DNA from: Thermoanaerobacterales bacterium
Lineage (GTDB): Bacteria; Bacillota; Thermosediminibacteria; Thermosediminibacterales; Tepidanaerobacteraceae
Direction of reading: 5' to 3'
Assembly (NCBI GenBank): GCA_012841995.1
Contig: DUTQ01000099.1
Location: forward strand, 1-11,770
DNA: 11,770 nucleotides
Below the pieces are notes generated by a model that was not told where the DNA came from, searched no databases, and worked only from the letters and a program-made list of their open reading frames with translations. How positions within the stretch are numbered: position 1 is the first letter of the stretch; each line of letters starts with the position of its first letter. Below are positions 1 to 6,988 of the stretch, piece after piece. The position numbers and the translations under genes were made by a program.

Positions 1-26
1 AATTGTGATTTATAATGGATATACGG

Positions 27-59
27 ATATCTATAGATATTATCTATATTTTATCTATA
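27..59. repeat. TATCTATA repeat cluster upstream of the first gene
   Basis: A perfect 14-bp palindrome, ATATCTATAGATAT, lies at 27-40. The octamer TATCTATA occurs three times in direct orientation (28-35, 41-48, 52-59), and the first copy overlaps its own reverse complement within the palindrome. The cluster ends 5 bp before the -35 box of the promoter at 65-93, where an activator or repressor could bind. The region is very A+T rich, so chance repetition is possible. No regulator is identified. Confidence 0.4.
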
Positions 60-64
60 CTTCA

Positions 65-93
65 TTGACAAGGAAATTATTGAGTGAGATACT
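65..93 (+). promoter_or_regulatory. Sigma-A-type promoter for the cysteine desulfurase family gene
   Basis: A perfect -35 box TTGACA (65-70) is followed after 17 bp by GATACT (88-93, 4 of 6 matches to TATAAT). TGA directly precedes it (85-87), giving an extended -10. Transcription would start near 100, about 55 nt before the ATG at 155. A perfect TATAAT also occurs at 109-114, but it lacks a usable -35 box at normal spacing. Confidence 0.6.
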
Positions 94-154
94 TAATTTA
101 TGAAACATTATAATGAAGCAATTAGTTTGTGCAAATATCTAGGAGGAACAAAAA

Positions 155-1309
155 ATGAAAAGTATATACTTTGATAATGCTGCAACGTCAAATCCTAAAC
201 CGAAAATTGTCATAGAAGCGGTTCAGGATTACTTAAAAAATATATGTGCAAGCCCGGGGCGCGGTGGCTACGGGTTAGGACTTGAAGCAGGAAGGATAAT
301 CTTCGAAGCAAGAGAAAAAATAAGGCATTTGTTTAACGGCCCTTCAGAGGAAAACATCATTTTTACTCCTAATGTAACATATGCACTAAACTTTGCACTG
401 CTCGGCATATTAAAACCTGGTGATCATGTAATAACTACAAGTATGGAACACAACTCTGTTATTAGGCCTTTAAGATTATTGGAGAAAAATAGAAATGTAG
501 AAATTAGCATAGTAAAATGCAATAAAAAAGGTGAACTAGATCCTTCAGATATTATTAAAGAAATTAAACCCTCAACAAAAGCCATTGTTTTTACACATGC
601 CTCTAATGTGTCAGGGACAATTTTACCCGTAGAAAGCCTACCCGAATTTAAAAATCATACAGATGCTTTTATAATACTAGATGCTGCACAAACTGCTGGA
701 GTTATAGATATTGACTTTGAAAAATCAGGCCTAGACTTCTTGGGTTTCACAGGTCACAAGGCATTATACGGCCCACCTGGAACAGGAGGGCTAGTTATGA
801 GCCGGCGAGCAGGCAAGGCCATAATGCCTACGATTTGTGGCGGAACAGGGAGCAGGTCTGACATGGAGTTTCAACCGGATTTTACACCTGATAAAATGGA
901 GGCCGGTACCCCAAATACAGCTGGGATTGCGGGCCTATCGGCAGGATTAGATTTCATAAATGAAAACGGTGTTGATAAAATCCATAAACATGAGATGAAA
1001 TTGACAAAAATATTCATTGACGGCTTAAAACAGATTCCAAAAGTTAAGATATATGGCCCAGATGAGATTGAAAAAAGAGTATCAACGGTTTCAATAACCA
1101 TAGATGATTCTGATATGGGTGAGCTGGCATTTAGGCTTGATGTTGAATACGGAATAATGATAAGGTCCGGCCTTCACTGCAGCCCATTAGGACATAAGAC
1201 ATTGGGTACATTTCCCGAAGGGACTTTGAGGTTTAGTTTCGGTTATTTCAACACCGAAGAAGAAGTAGAATATGGCCTTAATGTAATAAAAGAATTGGCA
1301 CAAGAATAA
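155..1309 (+). CDS. Cysteine desulfurase family protein (class V aminotransferase, PLP-dependent)
   Basis: This 384-residue protein matches the fold-type I, class V aminotransferase family that takes sulfur from cysteine to form a persulfide for Fe-S cluster or thiolation pathways. It begins with the typical strand YFDNAATS (residues 5-12). The PLP lysine is in FTGHKALYGPPGTGGL, with Lys at residue 202. A putative persulfide cysteine lies in RSGLHCSPLGHKTLGT, Cys342. The length and the C-terminal loop resemble the stand-alone clostridial cysteine desulfurase family rather than IscS, NifS or SufS of a defined operon. No scaffold gene (iscU, sufB or sufU) is adjacent. The ATG at 155 has AGGAGG at 141-146 with 8-nt spacing. 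The gene is monocistronic, with its own promoter and a strong hairpin downstream. Its physiological sulfur acceptor cannot be read from this window. Confidence 0.93.
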   Translation: MKSIYFDNAATSNPKPKIVIEAVQDYLKNICASPGRGGYGLGLEAGRIIFEAREKIRHLFNGPSEENIIFTPNVTYALNFALLGILKPGDHVITTSMEHNSVIRPLRLLEKNRNVEISIVKCNKKGELDPSDIIKEIKPSTKAIVFTHASNVSGTILPVESLPEFKNHTDAFIILDAAQTAGVIDIDFEKSGLDFLGFTGHKALYGPPGTGGLVMSRRAGKAIMPTICGGTGSRSDMEFQPDFTPDKMEAGTPNTAGIAGLSAGLDFINENGVDKIHKHEMKLTKIFIDGLKQIPKVKIYGPDEIEKRVSTVSITIDDSDMGELAFRLDVEYGIMIRSGLHCSPLGHKTLGTFPEGTLRFSFGYFNTEEEVEYGLNVIKELAQE

Positions 1310-1391
1310 AACAATCTCCAAGTGATAAAATAAATTTGCGGTCTGTTAACTACAAATTAATAACTACAAATTAAAAATCACAAGAAGGTAA

Positions 1392-1427
1392 AACCACCGG
1401 CTAGGCCGGTGGTTGTTTTGTATTTTA
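1392..1427. terminator. Bidirectional intrinsic terminator between convergent genes
   Basis: The arms 1392-1401 and 1405-1414 form a perfect 10-bp GC-rich stem with a TAG loop (1402-1404). On the plus strand it is followed by a T-rich stretch, TTGTTTTGTATTTT, which partly overlaps the end of the minus-strand gene. On the minus strand it is followed by TTTTACCTT. It serves the desulfurase gene (+) and the CotF-like gene (-). The 19-bp core CCACCGGCTAGGCCGGTGG recurs exactly at 5693-5711. Confidence 0.85.
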
Positions 1428-1997
1428 GCTCATATAACTGAAAGGTTGAGCATTTGAAGGCTGATAGATGTTTAACATTGTATTTGTTGTGTTTTGCTGC
1501 ATTGTCGGGACCTGATAATACCCTTTACTGTTCATGAATTGCCATAGCTCATAGGCTTGGTCAGTACAATTAATAGCGCCCTGAACCAGCATTCTGCGGA
1601 GCTCCGGATTTGCACACTCCAATGCCCCGGCAAGGCGTTTACTAGCACTACATTTATGAGCACTCATTACTGCTGATGCTACAGCACGGTCATCAATCTG
1701 CTTGGCTGAAGGATTTGGCATTTCCTTTTCTGGGCTTCTCAAACCATAAGTGGGTGAAAAGTTTGAAGTTGTCCTATAAGGGACTGCTTCTTGAAAGCCC
1801 TGTTGTTGAACTGAACTTACCATATTGTTGTATTCGTTTGTCATAAACTCTAGCTGCCTATTGATGATATCCTTTAATGATTGATCTTTGCAGTGCTCAC
1901 TAAAAAGCTGTGCAGTATTAATTGCGTTAATAGATTCGGAAAGTACTTCATGGATCTTTATCACTTCATGAGCACCTAAATTAGCGGCTTGTGGCAA
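1425..1997 (-). CDS. Spore coat protein, CotF family
   Basis: This 190-residue protein has a Coat_F-type helical domain at about residues 100-165, recognisable from DDRAVASAVMSAHKCSASK, then ALECANPELRRMLVQGAINC and YELWQFMNSKGYYQVP. The first 65 residues form a second helical segment (IKIHEVLSESINAINTAQLF and following). The tail is rich in Gln, Asn, Tyr and Met, as is common in coat proteins. Family members are structural proteins of the endospore coat or are made in sporulating cells. The start is TTG (1997-1995), chosen because GGGAGGG lies at 2006-2012 with 8-nt spacing; no better ATG is close by. The gene is convergent with the desulfurase gene and shares its terminator. A sporulation sigma promoter would be expected upstream, but I could not pick one out convincingly. 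Confidence 0.88.
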   Translation of the reverse strand: MPQAANLGAHEVIKIHEVLSESINAINTAQLFSEHCKDQSLKDIINRQLEFMTNEYNNMVSSVQQQGFQEAVPYRTTSNFSPTYGLRSPEKEMPNPSAKQIDDRAVASAVMSAHKCSASKRLAGALECANPELRRMLVQGAINCTDQAYELWQFMNSKGYYQVPTMQQNTTNTMLNIYQPSNAQPFSYMS

Positions 1998-2129
1998 TAT
2001 AAATACCCTCCCTTCGAAATTTTACATACATAATTAATATCCCCAATTTCAACTTCAAGTATTCTACTGAAGCAAGAGAACCGTCCATGCGTTTCCCATG
2101 TGTAAATAATTTAAAAAATACAGAAATGC

Positions 2130-2158
2130 TTGAAATTTATGTAGATTTCATGTAAATT
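2130..2158 (+). promoter_or_regulatory. Candidate promoter and dyad upstream of proline racemase
   Basis: TTGAAA (2130-2135), a 17-bp spacer and TAAATT (2153-2158, 4 of 6 matches) form a possible sigma-A promoter about 45 nt before the ATG. The -35 box overlaps an inverted repeat, TGAAAT (2131-2136) and ATTTCA (2145-2150) separated by 8 bp, which could be an operator. Both boxes lie in A+T-rich DNA, so the call is weak. Confidence 0.38.
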
Positions 2159-2203
2159 GGTATTGAGCAAAAAACTATTGAAACATAAAGGAGGAATTAA
2201 AGA

Positions 2204-3211
2204 ATGAAAATATCCCGTTCAATAATTGCAGTTGATTCCCATACAATGGGTGAACCAACACGGATAGTCATAGGAGGCATTCCAAACATACCAGGTAAGA
2301 CCATGCCCGAAAAAAGAGATTACATGACAAAACACATGGGCCATATCAGAACAGCCCTTATGCATGAACCTCGGGGCCATAGCGATATGTTTGGCGCACT
2401 AATTACTGCTCCTACTGTACCTGAAGCGGATTTTGGGATAATATTTATGGACAGCGGTGGATATTTAAACATGTGTGGTCATGGAACCATTGGCGCATGC
2501 ACGGTCGCGGTGGAAACAGGGATGGTGAAAGTTACTGAACCGGAAACAAAGCTGATATTGGATACACCTGCAGGCATTGTGAATGCCAAAGTAAAAGTAA
2601 AAGACGGAAAGGCAAAAGGAGTAACATTTAAAAATGTACCCGCATTTTTATACAAACAAGATGTAAAAATAAATGTAGGGCCATTTGGGGAAATAGCCCT
2701 TGATATAGCTTTTGGAGGCAGTTTTTTTGCAATACTTCCGGCAGAAGAATTGGGACTAAAAGTTGAAAGACAATATGCCCAGAGATTAATTGAGGCTGGC
2801 ATGAGCATCCTAGAGCAGGCAAATAAAGACATACAAGTAAAACACCCTGAAAAACCACACATAAATACAATTGACCTTGTAGAAATTACTGATAAACTCA
2901 ACGAGCCAGGAGTTTGTTCAAAAAATGCTGTTATCTTTGGCGAAAAATCCCTAGATCGCTCACCTTGTGGCACAGGCACATGCGCCAAAATGGCTGCCCT
3001 TTACTCTCACGGAGAACTTCAACTAAACCAAGAATTTATCAATGAGAGTATATTAGGCACGCGATTTACCGGAAGGCTTGTGGAAAAAACAAAAGTTGCA
3101 AAATTTGATGCTGTTATTCCCGAAATTACCGGTAGGGCCTTCATCACCGGTGTAAATCACTATATGATAGATGATGAAGACCCGTTAAAATATGGATTTA
3201 CATTGAGATAA
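2204..3211 (+). CDS. prdF: Proline racemase
   Basis: This enzyme interconverts L- and D-proline by a cofactor-independent two-base mechanism. D-proline is the substrate of selenoenzyme D-proline reductase in Stickland fermentation. Both catalytic cysteines of the racemase/epimerase family are present: Cys91 in NMCGHGTIG and Cys255 in DRSPCGTGTC. Having both argues against the related trans-3-hydroxyproline dehydratases, which replace one of them. The 335-residue length and long shared stretches (EPRGH.DMFG, DFGIIFMD, PAFLYK, DEEDPLK.GF) match what I recall of clostridial PrdF, so proline racemase is preferred over 4-hydroxyproline epimerase. The ATG at 2204 has AAGGAGGA at 2188-2195. The gene stands alone: no prdA, prdB, prdC or prdR is visible, although a PrdX-type deacylase gene lies 2 kb downstream. 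Its stop codon is only 22 bp from the convergent gene and no hairpin separates them. Confidence 0.9.
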   Translation: MKISRSIIAVDSHTMGEPTRIVIGGIPNIPGKTMPEKRDYMTKHMGHIRTALMHEPRGHSDMFGALITAPTVPEADFGIIFMDSGGYLNMCGHGTIGACTVAVETGMVKVTEPETKLILDTPAGIVNAKVKVKDGKAKGVTFKNVPAFLYKQDVKINVGPFGEIALDIAFGGSFFAILPAEELGLKVERQYAQRLIEAGMSILEQANKDIQVKHPEKPHINTIDLVEITDKLNEPGVCSKNAVIFGEKSLDRSPCGTGTCAKMAALYSHGELQLNQEFINESILGTRFTGRLVEKTKVAKFDAVIPEITGRAFITGVNHYMIDDEDPLKYGFTLR

Positions 3212-3233
3212 ATGCTCAAATTAATATCTACGT

Positions 3234-3695
3234 CTAATGAAACTGTTCGCCTTTGTCTCTCTGTTGCTGTTGTATTTTCTCGTTGTTTGATGGTTTTTCA
3301 TTGTATTCAAAGGTATTACAATTTGTTGCTTGATACTCCGAAACATCACTTTTCTCCGATATTTCAATCGTTTCTGCATTACATAAGTTATTGTCTTGCC
3401 AATATTTACATGTATCCACGACACATGTAATCTTGGGATTTAGCTTACGACCCGCTCCTACAAATTCCTCGGCAAAACCAACCCAATTCATATTATCAGC
3501 AGAACCTATTAAATTAGACAGACCTCTTCTCTCGGAAAACGTCTTGCACTTGGTTTGTTCAGCTTTTTGGGACATTTTTCCAACTTCTTCGTTTAAGATA
3601 TCGATACTTGCTGCACCGCACCTGCTACCGGGAATCCAATGTGTACAATTATTAATATCACATTTTACCTTGGGCATTTGAATTTCTTCAGGCAT
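3234..3695 (-). CDS. Small protein with two DUF1540-like Cys4 modules
   Basis: This 153-residue protein contains the same cysteine pattern twice. The first module is Cys12, Cys17, Cys26 and Cys50 (C-x4-C-x8-C-x23-C). The second is Cys91, Cys96, Cys105 and Cys126 (C-x4-C-x8-C-x20-C). Both end in CxTF. This is the pattern of the DUF1540 family, common in Clostridia and of unknown function; metal binding by the four cysteines is an inference. The linker (about 51-88) and the Gln/Lys-rich tail (about 133-153) look disordered. There is no signal peptide. The ATG at 3695 follows a near-perfect Shine-Dalgarno sequence (complement of CACCTCCT, 3701-3708) at a short 5-nt spacing. The gene is divergent from deoC and convergent with proline racemase. 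Confidence 0.82.
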   Translation of the reverse strand: MPEEIQMPKVKCDINNCTHWIPGSRCGAASIDILNEEVGKMSQKAEQTKCKTFSERRGLSNLIGSADNMNWVGFAEEFVGAGRKLNPKITCVVDTCKYWQDNNLCNAETIEISEKSDVSEYQATNCNTFEYNEKPSNNEKIQQQQRDKGEQFH

Positions 3696-3788
3696 AAATT
3701 CACCTCCTGAAAATCGTTATATTTTATTGTTTGTTTTTTGGCTTATAATATTCAAGTAGAGTCTATTGAGAATTAAGCTTTAAAAATA

Positions 3789-3797
3789 TGATATAAT
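3789..3797 (+). promoter_or_regulatory. Extended -10 promoter for the deoC operon
   Basis: TGA followed by a perfect TATAAT (3792-3797) forms an extended -10 element about 55 nt before the deoC start. The nearest -35-like hexamer, TTGAGA (3766-3771), is 20 bp upstream, which is too far for ideal contact. Recognition would therefore rest on the extended -10. Confidence 0.55.
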
Positions 3798-3849
3798 AAA
3801 ATTAACTCTGATAAGGTAAATTTTAGCTAAATACGGGAGGTGCATTGGC

Positions 3850-4530
3850 TTGCTATCGAGAGAGCAGCTGGCGTCATACATAGACCACACACAGTTAAAA
3901 CCTATTGCCACACATGATGATATTGCAAAACTTTGTGATGAGGCTATAGAATACGGCTTTCATTCAGTATGTGTAAACTCATGTTATGTTAAACATGCTG
4001 CAGACAAGCTTTTAAAAACCCCAGTTAAAGTATGTGCCACAACAGGATTTCCCCTTGGAGCTATGTCAAAAGAGGCAAAAGCCTTTGAAGCAGCTGAAGC
4101 AGTAAAAGCAGGGGCAACTGAAATAGACATGGTGGCGAATCTTGGATTGTTTAAAAGCGGGGATTATTTTGGTGTAACCGAAGATATTAATGCTGTAGTT
4201 AGTGCGGTAAAACAGCTAAACTCCGAGGCAATTGTAAAAGTAATACTTGAAACGTGTTATCTTGATTCTTATGAAAAAGTCTCCATTTGCAAACTTGCAA
4301 TGGACGGTGGAGCGGATTTTGTAAAGACATCCACTGGATTTGGGCCTGGTGGTGCAACTGTTGAAGATGTAATACTTTTAAAAAAGATGGTAGGTGACTC
4401 ATTAGGGGTAAAAGCAGCAGGAGGTATACGTGATTTGGAAACCGCAGTAGCCATGATTGAGGCTGGAGCCACCCGCATCGGAGCAAGTGCCGGAGTTAGA
4501 TTGATTAATGAAATAAAGGAAAAAGAATAA
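3850..4530 (+). CDS. deoC: Deoxyribose-phosphate aldolase
   Basis: DeoC cleaves 2-deoxy-D-ribose 5-phosphate to glyceraldehyde 3-phosphate and acetaldehyde, feeding deoxynucleosides into glycolysis. The 226-residue class I aldolase has the full set of signatures: IDHTQLKP near the N-terminus, CVNSCYV, TTGFPLGA, Asp93 in EIDMVANLG, the Schiff-base Lys159 in FVKTSTGFG, and the second active-site Lys188 in VKAAGGIRD. The length is normal. The start is TTG at 3850, supported by GGGAGGTG at 3835-3842 with 7-nt spacing; there is no competing ATG. The gene is first in a probable three-gene operon. It is not accompanied by the usual partners (pyrimidine phosphorylase, cytidine deaminase, phosphopentomutase). 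Confidence 0.96.
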   Translation: MLSREQLASYIDHTQLKPIATHDDIAKLCDEAIEYGFHSVCVNSCYVKHAADKLLKTPVKVCATTGFPLGAMSKEAKAFEAAEAVKAGATEIDMVANLGLFKSGDYFGVTEDINAVVSAVKQLNSEAIVKVILETCYLDSYEKVSICKLAMDGGADFVKTSTGFGPGGATVEDVILLKKMVGDSLGVKAAGGIRDLETAVAMIEAGATRIGASAGVRLINEIKEKE

Positions 4531-4557
4531 ATAAAATACAAAAAGAGGTGGGCTAAA

Positions 4558-5109
4558 ATGCTTTGGCAAAAACCTGGGAAGGAAAATACCGAAAACACTA
4601 TTGAAATCGTAAAAAACACCGTAAAAGAAAGGGGCATAAAACATGTTGTTACAGCCTCATCTACAGGATATACAGCTAAACTACTTAAACAGCAAGTATC
4701 AGGGGCAAATATTGTATGTGTAACACATGTTTGTGGTTTTAAAACCCCTGGCGAGATGGAGATGCCTCGAGAAATGCGACAAGAATTAGAAACATCCGGA
4801 GTAAAGGTTTTGACTACAACTCATGTGCTTTCAGGTGTTGAACGCGGTATGAGTCGTAAGTTTGGCGGAGTTTATCCGGCGGAAATAATATCAAATACAT
4901 TGAGGATGTTCGGCCAAGGGACAAAGGTTTGTGTTGAAGTTGCAACAATGGCACTTGATGCTGGGCTTATTCCATATGGTGAAGAAATAATAGCGGTAGG
5001 TGGGAGCAGTACAGGTGCAGATACAGCTGTTATAATGCGACCTGCTCATGCTTCTGAAATATTTAACACATGGATTTCCCAGATATTATGCAAACCCGCT
5101 AATTTGTAA
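4558..5109 (+). CDS. Stand-alone pyruvate kinase C-terminal (alpha/beta) domain protein
   Basis: This 183-residue protein resembles only the C-terminal allosteric domain of pyruvate kinase (PK_C), with no catalytic barrel. Typical elements are KHVVTASSTGYTAKLL (28-43), the strand ANIVCVTHVCGF (50-61), KVCVEVATMALDAGLIP (123-139) and the closing GGSSTGADTAVIMRPAHAS (148-166). Proteins of this type (COG1751) occur in Clostridia and Archaea and have no established role; binding of a sugar phosphate or other anion is plausible by analogy with the kinase domain. The ATG at 4558 has AGAGGTGG upstream. The gene begins 27 bp after deoC and is almost certainly cotranscribed with it, which weakly suggests a link to sugar-phosphate or nucleoside breakdown. 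It is complete, not a pyruvate kinase fragment: no kinase coding sequence is adjacent. Confidence 0.85.
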   Translation: MLWQKPGKENTENTIEIVKNTVKERGIKHVVTASSTGYTAKLLKQQVSGANIVCVTHVCGFKTPGEMEMPREMRQELETSGVKVLTTTHVLSGVERGMSRKFGGVYPAEIISNTLRMFGQGTKVCVEVATMALDAGLIPYGEEIIAVGGSSTGADTAVIMRPAHASEIFNTWISQILCKPANL

Positions 5110-5141
5110 ATCATAAGATAAAATTAAAAGTACAATTTAAA

Positions 5142-5167
5142 AATAGGAGAATAGGAGAATGTAAGTG
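5142..5167 (+). promoter_or_regulatory. Tandem ribosome binding site with a start-stop codon pair
   Basis: AATAGGAG occurs twice in perfect tandem (5142-5149 and 5150-5157). The second copy is 7 nt from the GTG start at 5165 and decides that start. An ATG at 5159-5161 is followed at once by TAA (5162-5164), so the order is ATG-TAA-GTG. The first Shine-Dalgarno copy is 9 nt from this ATG. The duplication may be simple slippage. Confidence 0.6.
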
Positions 5168-5653
5168 ACTGAAAATACGGCAAAAGTTTATGAAGTGTTA
5201 AAAGAGCTTGAAATACCGTATACAAGGTATGAACATAAGCCAGCTTACACCATTGCTGATCTTGAGGGGCTCGGAGACATATCGAGTTGTATCTGTAAAA
5301 ACCTTTTTGTGCGCAATCAAAAGGGAAATCGCCACTTTCTCGTTATAATAGAACAGACCAAGAAGGCAAATCTAGCTGATCTTGCGGAAAAAATAGGCAG
5401 CACAAAACTCAGCTTCGGATCAGAAAGAAGGCTTGAAAAATACTTAGGATTAAAGCCTGGAGCGGTTTCGCCCTTTGGACTTATAAATGATGAAAACAAA
5501 CAAGTAGAAGTAGTGGTTGATGAGGATTTAAAGAAAACCGAAAATGTGGGTTTTCACCCGAACGCAAACACAGAGACACTAATAATAAGTTTTTCTGATT
5601 TTGAAAAATACCTTAAATGGTGCAATAACAAGGTGAAGTACATAAAATTATAA
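5165..5653 (+). CDS. YbaK/PrdX-type prolyl-tRNA editing (trans-deacylase) protein
   Basis: This 162-residue free-standing editing domain belongs to the YbaK/EbsC superfamily, whose members hydrolyse mischarged aminoacyl-tRNA, typically Ala or Cys on tRNA-Pro, in the cytoplasm. Visible features are RYEHKPAYTIADLE (21-34), the conserved lysine in CKNLFVRN (Lys45), which is needed for deacylation in this family, the core GSTKLSFGS (about 78-86) and LGLKPGAVSPFGL (94-106). The length and N-terminus fit the PrdX/ProXp-ala subgroup better than the shorter Cys-specific YbaK. The start is GTG at 5165. The gene is last in the deoC operon, 55 bp after the previous gene, and ends at a strong terminator. 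PrdX-like genes often accompany proline metabolism, and a proline racemase gene lies nearby, but the two are not in one transcript here. Confidence 0.88.
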   Translation: MTENTAKVYEVLKELEIPYTRYEHKPAYTIADLEGLGDISSCICKNLFVRNQKGNRHFLVIIEQTKKANLADLAEKIGSTKLSFGSERRLEKYLGLKPGAVSPFGLINDENKQVEVVVDEDLKKTENVGFHPNANTETLIISFSDFEKYLKWCNNKVKYIKL

Positions 5654-5687
5654 AATGGACTGCTCAAAACAAAAGATACAGAAGAGT

Positions 5688-5720
5688 AACATCCACCGGC
5701 TAGGCCGGTGGATGTTTATT
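5688..5720. terminator. Bidirectional terminator, second copy of the CCGGC-TAG-GCCGG hairpin
   Basis: The arms 5688-5700 and 5704-5716 form a perfect 13-bp stem with a TAG loop, followed on the plus strand by TTTATTATA. The minus-strand side (TTACTCTTC) is a poorer T-tract. It lies between the convergent deacylase and flavoprotein genes. The core 5693-5711 is identical to 1394-1412. Confidence 0.8.
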
Positions 5721-5728
5721 ATACAGAA

Positions 5729-6973
5729 CTAACTATTTACAGCGCTTTTACCTGCTACAAATCCTGAAGACCAAGCCCATTGAAGATTATAACCGCCACA
5801 GGCTCCGTCAATATCCAGTATCTCGCCGCATAGGAAGAGGCCTTTCACCAGTTTGGATTCCAAACTGTATGGGTTTACCTCATCTGTATCTACACCCCCG
5901 GCAGTCACTTGAGCACTTGGCCATGACTTTGTCCCTGTTATTTGAAATCGCCAATCCTGTAAAATTGTAGCTATGTTTTTTTTCTCCCCACTTGTCAGCA
6001 TGCTTACTGGCTTTTTCAAATCTGAAATACCGGCCTGCTTTAACATTACAGGTATAAGCCGCTTATTTATAAAGCCTACTAAGCTAAAATCAACACTCTT
6101 TTCAGGCATATTTTTAAACCGTTGTGTTAAATAATTCTCAAGTTCTTTTTGCGTCATATTATCTATTACCGAAATTTTAACAATTGCTTCCTGCTTTTCA
6201 TGTATCAGCTCTCCTGCTTTTCGGCTGATTTGAAAGATAGGTGGGCCGGAAACACCGTAATTTCCAAAGAGAATATCTCCCCGATCTTTTTGCAAATGTT
6301 TATTGCCAGACAATAGCTCACAAGTTCCTACAAATTTAACCCCATCAATTTGTTTAAAAAAATTGCCTTTTAGCTTTAACTGCACAAGGGCAGGGAAGAT
6401 ATCCACTATATTATGACCCAGTTTTTTTGCAAGCTCAAAACCATTCCCATCTGAACCGCTGGAAGGCATGGCCTTTCCCCCGCAAGCTAGGATAATCCTG
6501 TCACAGTGTAAAACCCTGCCATCTTCCAGGCCTACACTAAATCCCTTATCATTCCTTTTTATATCCTTTACAAAGGCATTACAAACTATATCCACACCGC
6601 TTTTGTTTAATTCATACAAAAGCACATCCAAAACACTTGATGCTTGACCTGACATAGGGAAAACCTTCCCAGCATCTTCAACACTTGGAGTTATTCCCAA
6701 TTTCTCAAAAAATCCAATCGTCTTTGATACATCGAAAACCGAAAGTGCATTATATGCGAATTCAGGCCTTTTTCCATTATAGCAGGCATGGCTTGAGGAC
6801 ACATTAGTATAGTTACATCGGCCATTTCCTGTTGCAAGGATCTTCTTACCTATGCGCGCATTTCGTTCGAGTATAGTGACATTTGCTCCGGCATATTTAG
6901 CAGAAAGGGCAGCCATCATACCTGATGCACCACCGCCTATTACAAATACTTTAAGTTTGCTCTTTCGGGACAT
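5729..6973 (-). CDS. FAD-dependent oxidoreductase, HI0933/YhiN/BaiN family
   Basis: This 414-residue flavoprotein has an N-terminal FAD-binding fold with GGGASG at 13-18 and the ribose-binding Glu36 at the end of the second strand. The family signature GKKILATGNGRCNYTN follows at 42-57. The C-terminal FAD contact GEILDIDGACGGYNLQWAWSSG is at 383-404. These define the HI0933-like family (COG2081), which includes BaiN of bile-acid-modifying clostridia. For most members the substrate is unknown; the older label aminoacetone oxidase should not be relied on. The protein is predicted to be cytoplasmic. The ATG at 6973 has only an AAGGGGT-type Shine-Dalgarno sequence. The gene is monocistronic, divergent from the diaminopimelate dehydrogenase gene, and ends at the hairpin shared with the deoC operon. 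Confidence 0.9.
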   Translation of the reverse strand: MSRKSKLKVFVIGGGASGMMAALSAKYAGANVTILERNARIGKKILATGNGRCNYTNVSSSHACYNGKRPEFAYNALSVFDVSKTIGFFEKLGITPSVEDAGKVFPMSGQASSVLDVLLYELNKSGVDIVCNAFVKDIKRNDKGFSVGLEDGRVLHCDRIILACGGKAMPSSGSDGNGFELAKKLGHNIVDIFPALVQLKLKGNFFKQIDGVKFVGTCELLSGNKHLQKDRGDILFGNYGVSGPPIFQISRKAGELIHEKQEAIVKISVIDNMTQKELENYLTQRFKNMPEKSVDFSLVGFINKRLIPVMLKQAGISDLKKPVSMLTSGEKKNIATILQDWRFQITGTKSWPSAQVTAGGVDTDEVNPYSLESKLVKGLFLCGEILDIDGACGGYNLQWAWSSGFVAGKSAVNS

Positions 6974-6988
6974 AAACCATACCCCTTA

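Noticed and set aside
2075..2086. AGAGAACCGTCC, resembling the arm of dispersed clostridial hairpin repeats carrying GAACCGTCCC
   Set aside because: No matching partner arm is present nearby, so a repeat element cannot be supported from this short similarity.
2479..2988. 169-codon minus-strand open frame opposite proline racemase
   Set aside because: It is the antisense shadow of a clearly conserved enzyme gene, with no convincing ribosome binding site.
3212..3681. Two plus-strand open frames (72 and 96 codons) opposite the Cys4 gene
   Set aside because: They are antisense to a gene with a repeated cysteine pattern and a strong ribosome binding site, and the predicted proteins show no recognisable features.
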